DNA of 7,061 nucleotides, taken from Thermoanaerobacterales bacterium. Its GTDB lineage: Bacteria > Bacillota > Thermosediminibacteria > Thermosediminibacterales > Tepidanaerobacteraceae. Positions 1 to 4,468 of the stretch are shown here, in pieces. Under the pieces are notes generated by a model. That model did no database searches, was not told the DNA's origin, and saw only the letters and a list, made by a program, of their open reading frames with translations. The stretch lies in the NCBI GenBank assembly GCA_012839145.1, contig DUNY01000254.1:1-7061 (forward strand), written 5' to 3'. Numbering within the stretch: the first letter of the stretch is position 1; each line of letters starts with the position of its first letter. A program made the translations under genes and the position numbers.

Positions 1-1228
1 CGTCAAATTTTTTTTCTAACTGTTCAACAACTACGGAATTTAAGGCATTCATGGCTTCAGGTCGATTGATGGTTATCCAGGCTATATCGTCCTTTATTTC
101 TAAATCAACAAAATTAAACTCAAATGGAGTGCCTTTTGCTAGCTGTTTCTCTAGTAGTTCAGGAATTTTAAAATCAGAACGTCGTTCGCTCATTTTTTTG
201 ACAAGCTCATATGCCTTTTCGATACCTATGCGATTCATTAATTCAAAAGGACCATAACTCCACCGCAAGCCGACTTTGGCACCTCTGTCAGTATCTTCTA
301 TACTGGCCACTTTCTCTTGTACCAAGGTAGCTGTCACACCCATAATTGCTGCATATAAACGTTCTGTGATTATTTCAAACTTCGATTCATCCACTTCACC
401 GCTAAGATCCCAATCTTCTTTCAAGTCTTCTACCTGCTTGCGTAATGTTTCCGGAGGAGCATAAAATGAACCGATTTCCTTGCTAAGAGTATTAGCTGCA
501 TGCAGGCCAATGGGAACTCCGCTGACATTCATCAACTCAAACACACCCATGCCGATACCGAAAGCTTTTTTAGAAGCCGCGTCAATTGTAGGAATATTTG
601 CTACCCCTTCTTCCAGTATTCGAATTGCTTCTACATACCAAGGTATAAAGAACCTGTTAACGGCAAATCCCGGCGAATCCTTAACCAGTATCGTTGTTTT
701 TCCGTGCAATTTACCGATTAATAAAGCTTTCTCTATAGTTTCTTTGCTTGTACCTTCATGAGGGATCACTTCCAGCAAACGGTTTTTTGCCGGATGATAA
801 AAATAATGCAGGCCTATAAAACGATCCGGTCGATTTGTATATTTCGCCATGTTACGGATATAAAAACTGGAAGTATTGGATGCCAAAATCGTATGGGGCT
901 CACAAATATCATCCAGGCGCTTAAAAACGTCACCTTTAACCTTTTCATCTTCAAACACCGCTTCCACTACTAAATCAACATCAGCTAATTTTTCCATGTT
1001 CGTGGTACCATGAATTCTGGAAATTATTTCATCAACTTGTTCAACAGTAAATATGTTGCGCTCTACACCCTCCTGCAAAGTATCACGTATCATATTAAAT
1101 CCTCGCTGCACAAACTCGTCCTTGATATCAACAAGGATTACCTGCAGTCCCTCTTGGGCCATTTTTTGCGCAATTCCGCTGCCCATGGTTCCTGCACCTA
1201 CAATACCCATTTTGTATGTCTTTGACAT
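1..1228 (-). CDS. 3-hydroxyacyl-CoA dehydrogenase / enoyl-CoA hydratase fusion, C-terminus cut by window edge
   Basis: The frame is open from ATG at 1228 to the window edge (409 residues, no stop), with AGGAGG (1235-1240) six bases upstream. Residues 8-20 carry the Rossmann loop GIVGAGTMGSGIA and D34 ends the second strand, as expected for NAD binding. The active-site set of 3-hydroxyacyl-CoA dehydrogenases is present: S120 (SNTSS), H141, E153 exactly 12 residues later, and N191 (PGFAVNRF). The usual HFFNP motif reads HYFYHP, so its Asn is Tyr144. The C-terminal dehydrogenase domain appears twice (about 187-280 and 285-350; the second contains GPFELMNRIG). From about 372 a crotonase domain begins (ITINRPEAMNALN). 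Dehydrogenase first, hydratase second is the order of the bifunctional proteins known from archaea and some anaerobic Clostridia. Such enzymes hydrate enoyl-CoA and oxidise the 3-hydroxyacyl-CoA with NAD in the cytosol. About 240 residues of hydratase should lie outside the window. Expression is probably sigma-54 dependent. Confidence 0.93.
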   Translation of the reverse strand, partial: MSKTYKMGIVGAGTMGSGIAQKMAQEGLQVILVDIKDEFVQRGFNMIRDTLQEGVERNIFTVEQVDEIISRIHGTTNMEKLADVDLVVEAVFEDEKVKGDVFKRLDDICEPHTILASNTSSFYIRNMAKYTNRPDRFIGLHYFYHPAKNRLLEVIPHEGTSKETIEKALLIGKLHGKTTILVKDSPGFAVNRFFIPWYVEAIRILEEGVANIPTIDAASKKAFGIGMGVFELMNVSGVPIGLHAANTLSKEIGSFYAPPETLRKQVEDLKEDWDLSGEVDESKFEIITERLYAAIMGVTATLVQEKVASIEDTDRGAKVGLRWSYGPFELMNRIGIEKAYELVKKMSERRSDFKIPELLEKQLAKGTPFEFNFVDLEIKDDIAWITINRPEAMNALNSVVVEQLEKKFD

Positions 1229-1274
1229 ACTATTCCTCCTTTCAATATTTTGTAGTATAGCAATTTTTATTATA

Positions 1275-1292
1275 TTGCAATATTTGTGCCAA
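1275..1292 (-). promoter_or_regulatory. Sigma-54 (-24/-12) promoter of the dehydrogenase/hydratase gene
   Basis: Read on the minus strand the element is TTGGCACAAATATTGCAA. It matches the known sigma-54 consensus (TTGGCAC then TTGCA), with exactly ten bases between the invariant GG and GC. The predicted transcript start is near 1265, giving a leader of about 37 bases that includes the AGGAGG ribosome binding site. A sigma-54 promoter needs an AAA+ enhancer-binding activator; none is encoded in this window. Confidence 0.85.
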
Positions 1293-1315
1293 TAGACAGG
1301 CTTCCATGAGAAAGC

Positions 1316-1333
1316 TTAATATTCCAATGTTAA
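1316..1333. repeat. Imperfect palindrome upstream of the minus-strand sigma-54 promoter
   Basis: TTAATATT, two bases, then AATGTTAA form an inverted repeat with seven of eight positions pairing. It lies about 60 bases upstream of the predicted minus-strand transcript start. It may be an accessory protein site, but the sequence is AT-rich and it could be chance. Confidence 0.25.
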
Positions 1334-1360
1334 TGCGGTTTTGTATAATTTTTGGTTCTG

Positions 1361-1376
1361 TTTTCTGTACAAAAAA
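1361..1376. repeat. Imperfect palindrome centred on TGTACA in the divergent control region
   Basis: TTTTCTGTACAAAAAA is symmetric around TGTACA with one mismatched pair. It shares the TGTAC core with the larger inverted repeat at 1405-1428, and the two TGTAC cores (1366 and 1408) are 42 bases apart, about four helical turns. That spacing would place two dimers on the same DNA face, but the match is short and this call is tentative. Confidence 0.3.
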
Positions 1377-1404
1377 TGATATATATGTATGTAGAAATGA
1401 ACGC

Positions 1405-1428
1405 AAATGTACTAAATTTGATACATTT
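1405..1428. promoter_or_regulatory. 24-bp inverted repeat, candidate shared enhancer site for the divergent sigma-54 promoters
   Basis: The half-sites are AAATGTACTAAA and TTTGATACATTT. Ten of the twelve symmetric pairs match, including all of the outer seven (AAATGTA with TACATTT). The centre is about 95 bases upstream of the predicted plus-strand start (near 1512) and about 150 bases upstream of the predicted minus-strand start (near 1265). Both distances fall in the usual range for sigma-54 enhancer sites. The symmetry is seen directly; binding by an enhancer-binding protein is inferred. Confidence 0.55.
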
Positions 1429-1484
1429 TTGTAACTTCTGATTAATATCATTAGCCCTATTAGCTGTAAACCCAGGTTGTTTAA

Positions 1485-1501
1485 CTGGCATAAAACTTGC
1501 A
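1485..1501 (+). promoter_or_regulatory. Sigma-54 (-24/-12) promoter of the chemoreceptor-tatC-tatA operon
   Basis: CTGGCATAAAACTTGCA matches the sigma-54 consensus, with GG at 1487-1488 and GC at 1499-1500, ten bases between them. The predicted start is near 1512, leaving a leader of roughly 90 bases before the ATG at 1605. I saw no convincing sigma-A promoter competing with it in this gap. Confidence 0.8.
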
Positions 1502-1590
1502 ATATTTATACTTGCTAAACTATTTTTCATGGTAAGTTTTTTCTATAGTAACGGAATCTATGTGATAGTTAATATTGAAAAAACAAAATC

Positions 1591-1598
1591 GGGGAGGT
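1591..1598 (+). promoter_or_regulatory. Ribosome binding site fixing the chemoreceptor-like start at 1605
   Basis: GGGGAGGT sits six bases before ATG 1605. The same frame extends upstream to a TTG at 1575, but the ribosome site would then lie inside the gene and nothing similar precedes 1575. The ATG is therefore chosen. Confidence 0.85.
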
Positions 1599-1604
1599 AG
1601 GGTA

Positions 1605-2453
1605 ATGAATTATCAAACAGGAGTGGCTGAAAAGTCCACTATATTGGATACATTGATAGAAGTGGCTCTAATCTTTCAGAAGCTTTTTCCTTTAGATTGT
1701 AATATTACAATTACAGATAGAAAGTGTTTTTTAGCAGAGTACTCCGGAGAGGATTTGGAGCACCTTCACCAGCAAGAAGGAGCAAAAATATCTGAAACCG
1801 GTGGTATTATGAAGGCAATAGAATCAGGAAATATCCAAACGTCGGTCATACCAAAAGAATTATATGGTGTTCCTTTTAAATCAGTGGCTATTCCAATAAA
1901 AGATGAAAATGGGCAAATAATCGGGTGCTTAGCAATTGCTATGAGCTTAAAAAATCAAGAAAAACTTGAACAAGCTACTCAATCTTTATCTGTTACAAGT
2001 GAAGAAATTGTCGCTTCCACCCAGGAACTGGCAGTTTCTGCTCAGGAATTGGCTAACGGCATGGAATTGGTGGATTCATTGCGGGAAGAAATGGAAAAAC
2101 ATGTGCAAAGAACGGAAAAATTGCTGGTTTTTATAAAAAATATAGCACAAAATTCCAATATTTTGGGAATTAACGCTGCTATTGAAGCAGCAAGAGCCGG
2201 AGAAAAAGGCCAAGGTTTCGGTATTATAGCCACTGAAATACGGAAAATGGCTGAAAGCAGTGCCAATTCAGTGGAAGAAATTAAAACAATAACTGAAGAA
2301 ATAAAGCAAAAAATGTCACAAATTAGTCAAGAAATGCAAAAAGCTTTCCAATTCGCCCAAAGTCAAGCTGCTGCCTCCCAACAAATTGCCGCTGCCATCC
2401 AAGGATTAAATGAGTTTATTATTGACCTCGAGGGTTTATCCAAAATTATTTAA
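1605..2453 (+). CDS. Soluble chemoreceptor-like protein (PAS/Cache-like sensor domain plus methyl-accepting signalling hairpin)
   Basis: This is a 282-residue protein with no signal peptide or membrane segment, so it is cytosolic. Residues 1-115 form a small alpha/beta sensor domain (ITITDRKCFLAEY at 34-46, YGVPFKSVAIPIKDENGQII at 87-106), resembling PAS/Cache-like domains that sit before signalling modules in Firmicutes. From about 119 to the end it is a coiled-coil hairpin whose tip (about 185-205: NILGINAAIEAARAGEKGQG) is the highly conserved CheA/CheW-contact region of methyl-accepting proteins. The two arms are similar in length, about 70-80 residues. Its size and layout resemble short soluble receptors such as B. 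subtilis YfmS. It is the first gene of the operon, 18 bases ahead of tatC, and should be transcribed from the sigma-54 promoter. No chemotaxis gene is nearby, so it may signal to a CheA elsewhere or act outside taxis. The ligand is unknown. Confidence 0.88.
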   Translation: MNYQTGVAEKSTILDTLIEVALIFQKLFPLDCNITITDRKCFLAEYSGEDLEHLHQQEGAKISETGGIMKAIESGNIQTSVIPKELYGVPFKSVAIPIKDENGQIIGCLAIAMSLKNQEKLEQATQSLSVTSEEIVASTQELAVSAQELANGMELVDSLREEMEKHVQRTEKLLVFIKNIAQNSNILGINAAIEAARAGEKGQGFGIIATEIRKMAESSANSVEEIKTITEEIKQKMSQISQEMQKAFQFAQSQAAASQQIAAAIQGLNEFIIDLEGLSKII

Positions 2454-2458
2454 TAATC

Positions 2459-2467
2459 AGGAAGTGA
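2459..2467 (+). promoter_or_regulatory. Ribosome binding site of tatC
   Basis: AGGAAGTGA is a one-mismatch version of AGGAGGTGA. It is followed by three consecutive possible starts: GTG 2472, GTG 2475 and TTG 2478. Spacing best fits 2472 (about seven bases after the AGGAAG core) or 2475, so the exact start is uncertain by one or two codons. Confidence 0.6.
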
Positions 2468-2471
2468 GCCT

Positions 2472-3206
2472 GTGGTGTTGAAAAACAAACCAAAAGAAAG
2501 GTTTTTAAGTATTTATGACCACCTGGCGGAATTAAGAATAAGGCTTTTAATATGTCTCATTTTTGTTGTGATATTCACTATTACTTCTTATTGCTTTGTT
2601 GATCGCATACGCCTATTTATAACTGCACCTGTTCGAGAACATCTTGTTTTCGTTTCCCTTCCCGAAGCTTTTTTAGTTAATCTGAAAATTGCTGCTTTGT
2701 CAGGAATACTTGTATCAATACCTGTAATCTTACAACAGTTGTGGAGCTTTGTAATACCGGGCTTAACTAAATCGGTAAGAATTGCTGCATTTTTTCTTGT
2801 CGTTGGTTCCATTTTGTTTTTCACATTGGGAGTTATATTTGCTTTCTTTATTATTGTACCTTTTACAGTCAGCTTTTTTCTTAAATTTTCTTCAGCACAT
2901 CTAAAACCGATGATAACTTTCAGTAACTATGTTTCATTTGTCTCTGGAATCTTATTTGCATTTGGAATTGTCTTTCAACTTCCCCTTGTTGTATTCATTT
3001 TAGCTCAATTGGGATTAATCTCCCATGAACTGTTGTCTGAAAACAGAGCAAATGCTATTGTTTTTATCTTTATAATTGCTGCAATCCTTACACCACCAGA
3101 TATTATTTCTCAAATTCTTTTGGCAATTCCACTGTTATTGCTGTATGAATTTAGTATGCTTATGGCAAAATTAGCTGGTCGCAAAAGGACTTCCATATCC
3201 GCTTAG
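2472..3206 (+). CDS. tatC: Twin-arginine translocase subunit TatC
   Basis: TatC is the six-helix membrane protein that recognises twin-arginine signal peptides and recruits TatA for export of folded proteins. The 244 residues are the usual length. Family motifs appear in order: HLAELRIRL (18-25, E20 matching E. coli E15), LPEAF (63-67), FVIPGLTK (93-100, F93 matching E. coli F94), FGIVFQLP (164-171), and [21 protein letters not shown] (from 206, D210). Six hydrophobic segments lie at roughly 22-44, 70-92, 105-130, 150-175, 193-208 and 211-228. One key position differs: the Glu of the usual ...xER motif (E. coli E103, part of the signal-peptide site) is V102, codon GTA, in KSVR. The start is GTG. 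The gene sits between the chemoreceptor-like gene (18 bases) and tatA (32 bases) and is probably cotranscribed with both. Confidence 0.96.
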   Translation: MVLKNKPKERFLSIYDHLAELRIRLLICLIFVVIFTITSYCFVDRIRLFITAPVREHLVFVSLPEAFLVNLKIAALSGILVSIPVILQQLWSFVIPGLTKSVRIAAFFLVVGSILFFTLGVIFAFFIIVPFTVSFFLKFSSAHLKPMITFSNYVSFVSGILFAFGIVFQLPLVVFILAQLGLISHELLSENRANAIVFIFIIAAILTPPDIISQILLAIPLLLLYEFSMLMAKLAGRKRTSISA

Positions 3207-3238
3207 GGGTTTATTTATTAGGAAAGAGGGGTGAAATA

Positions 3239-3421
3239 ATGTTTGGCAAAATAGGTTTAGGCGAGCTTATATTAATTCTGATCATAGTTTTGATTATATT
3301 TGGACCGAAAAAACTGCCCGAAATCGCAAAAGCCCTCGGTAACAGTTTACAGGAATTCAAAAAAGCCTCTAAAGAGTTAAAACAAAATGCCTCCGAAAAT
3401 AATGATGACTTATCAACATAA
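3239..3421 (+). CDS. tatA: Sec-independent translocase subunit TatA
   Basis: TatA oligomerises around the substrate-loaded TatC complex to let folded proteins cross the membrane. The 60-residue product has the TatA/E layout: a short N-terminus with a polar residue at position 9 (Glu), one membrane helix (about 7-20), the [14 protein letters not shown] hinge and amphipathic helix (21-34), and a charged tail. The ATG is preceded by GAGGGGTG (3226-3232) at good spacing. No separate tatB is seen, so with tatC this is a minimal TatAC system of the Gram-positive type, in which TatA serves both roles. It is the last gene of the operon, with a terminator hairpin about 30 bases after the stop. Confidence 0.95.
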   Translation: MFGKIGLGELILILIIVLIIFGPKKLPEIAKALGNSLQEFKKASKELKQNASENNDDLST

Positions 3422-3451
3422 TATTATTTGTTATTTAGATGCTCGGGAAAA

Positions 3452-3493
3452 ATTTAAAATAACAGGAGAACATTCTCTCCTGTTATTTTAAAT
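3452..3493. terminator. Bidirectional intrinsic terminator between convergent tatA and the DUF1638 gene
   Basis: A perfect 18-bp stem (3452-3469 with 3476-3493) closes a six-base loop; its core pairs ACAGGAGA with TCTCCTGT. On the minus strand it is followed by a run of T (complement of 3448-3452), the stronger direction. On the plus strand the T-rich distal arm may serve as the U-tract. It lies just after tatA and just after the stop of the opposing gene at 3530. Confidence 0.9.
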
Positions 3494-3529
3494 AATATAT
3501 AATGAATATAAAAAAGGTATCTACATAAC

Positions 3530-4219
3530 TTATATTAAGTTAATTGCTTGATTTACATTTTCCACATTATCATATCCAAAATGGCTAATCCTAACCTCAT
3601 CGTTTTTTTGTATAATACAAAAGTCATCATCATAAGGCCCTGTTAATAATTTTTTTAAAAACCATATTCCTCCATTTTCAATTATAAGTTCAAGGTTTGT
3701 TATATCAGCTATCTTTTGTGCTTTACAGACATATTTGTTAACATCATAGGATTTTGTATCGATAAGCATTAAGTATTTATAACTGTTTAGCATTAATTTA
3801 AAAATTCGTTCGGCTTTTCTTTTACCATATCGTGTAACAGCCCTAGTATATTCCTCTGTTAAACTTCTCGGGGACTCAATCCACCCTTTAGTCAAAAAGT
3901 ATGTCTTTTTTAAGCGTTTAAATTTTTCACCTTGCTTACTCAATACCATTGAAATACAATCGTCAGTCTTGGGAATAATCAGGTTAGCCGTAGTCGCTTT
4001 GATCCCTATTAAAGCATTTCCGCAGCACCCGAAAGCAAGTAAAATATTTTTCACATTTGTGATAGAATCTATTTCTTGTTGAAGTTTTTTGCGTAGTCCT
4101 CCGGGATCTAGATGATACTTTGAATCTATCCAAATAATAGGCAGTCGCGATCCAGTAATGTTAACAGCCGCGTTTAATTCATCCTTTAATGTTTCACATG
4201 CAATGACTATACTGTCCAT
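3530..4219 (-). CDS. DUF1638 family protein
   Basis: The 229-residue product matches the DUF1638 pattern I know from methanogens and anaerobic Firmicutes. It has an N-terminal IACETLKDEL (6-15), a His before DPGGLRKKLQQEID (H36; 38-51), AFGCCGNALIGIKA (62-75), LIIPKTDDCISM (80-91) and TYFLTKGWIE (106-115). Conserved C8/E9, H36, C66, D87/C88 and W113 suggest a metal or cofactor site, but no reaction is established for the family. Family members often occur near corrinoid methyltransferase genes; none is visible here. ATG 4219 is chosen because GGGGGT lies six bases upstream and homology begins there. The frame could extend to 4345, but that stretch contains the promoter. There is no membrane segment or signal peptide, so it is probably cytosolic. 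It is transcribed alone, between a sigma-A promoter and the shared terminator. Confidence 0.82.
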   Translation of the reverse strand: MDSIVIACETLKDELNAAVNITGSRLPIIWIDSKYHLDPGGLRKKLQQEIDSITNVKNILLAFGCCGNALIGIKATTANLIIPKTDDCISMVLSKQGEKFKRLKKTYFLTKGWIESPRSLTEEYTRAVTRYGKRKAERIFKLMLNSYKYLMLIDTKSYDVNKYVCKAQKIADITNLELIIENGGIWFLKKLLTGPYDDDFCIIQKNDEVRISHFGYDNVENVNQAINLI

Positions 4220-4225
4220 GAAGTT

Positions 4226-4231
4226 ACCCCC
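4226..4231 (-). promoter_or_regulatory. Ribosome binding site fixing the DUF1638 start at 4219
   Basis: On the minus strand GGGGGT precedes ATG 4219 by six bases. The upstream extension of the frame has no ribosome site and crosses the promoter, which supports the shorter protein. Confidence 0.7.
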
Positions 4232-4239
4232 ATTTTTGA

Positions 4240-4251
4240 TTGTATATACAA
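4240..4251. promoter_or_regulatory. Perfect 12-bp palindrome in the DUF1638 leader, candidate operator
   Basis: TTGTATATACAA is a perfect palindrome centred about 13 bases downstream of the predicted transcript start and just upstream of the ribosome site. A repressor bound here would block early transcription. The outer TTGT/ACAA form resembles sites of GntR/FadR-type repressors, but the region is AT-rich and the protein is not known. Confidence 0.45.
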
Positions 4252-4264
4252 CAATATATATATT

Positions 4265-4293
4265 ACTATAAAGTTTTAAATCAATTTTGTCAA
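4265..4293 (-). promoter_or_regulatory. Sigma-A promoter of the DUF1638 gene
   Basis: On the minus strand TTGACA (4293-4288) and TATAGT (4270-4265) are separated by exactly 17 bases. The -35 box is perfect and the -10 box matches five of six positions. The predicted start is near 4258, giving a leader of about 40 bases. This contrasts with the sigma-54 promoters of the left-hand genes. Confidence 0.85.
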
Positions 4294-4410
4294 TGGAGAC
4301 TGTTCTCTCATTATTTTGACAAAGAGTGTGTTTTTCGGAAAACAATGTTTTATTGCAAGTTATTAAATATCTTAAATCAGGTTTTTTGAAATACGAATAA
4401 ACGTGAGAAG

Positions 4411-4468
4411 TAACCTATGAAGTAAAAAAAGAGCGGAAAAATCCGCTCTTTTTTTACTTCGTAGGTTA
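4411..4468 (-). terminator. Intrinsic terminator overlapping the SLH gene stop codon
   Basis: A 27-pair stem (4411-4437 with 4442-4468) has one non-Watson-Crick pair (4418 with 4461) and a four-base loop. The inner GAGCGGA/TCCGCTC helix is followed on either strand by seven T. The TAA stop (4468-4466) lies inside the proximal arm, so ribosomes must release for the full stem to fold. The element can probably act in both directions, but its evident client is the SLH gene. Confidence 0.92.

Noticed and set aside
51..1295. Several plus-strand open frames of 60-93 codons
   Set aside because: They are antisense to the dehydrogenase/hydratase reading frame, which has clear catalytic motifs throughout. 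None has a good ribosome site or recognisable protein features.
1242..1530. Two minus-strand open frames of 66 and 86 codons in the gap
   Set aside because: They overlap both sigma-54 promoters and the inverted repeat, lack ribosome sites, and have no recognisable motif. The gap reads as a control region.
1575..1604. TTG 1575 as start of the chemoreceptor-like gene
   Set aside because: It would put the GGGGAGGT ribosome site inside the gene, and no ribosome site precedes the TTG.
4329..4344. Small hairpin TGTTTT-TCGG-AAAACA upstream of the DUF1638 promoter
   Set aside because: The six-pair AT-rich stem has no T-run after it and no transcript is known to cross it. It is not enough to call an RNA or terminator.
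4220..4345. N-terminal extension of the DUF1638 protein to ATG 4345
   Set aside because: The extension covers the -35/-10 promoter and palindrome, has no ribosome site, and does not resemble the family N-terminus, which begins at the ATG at 4219.
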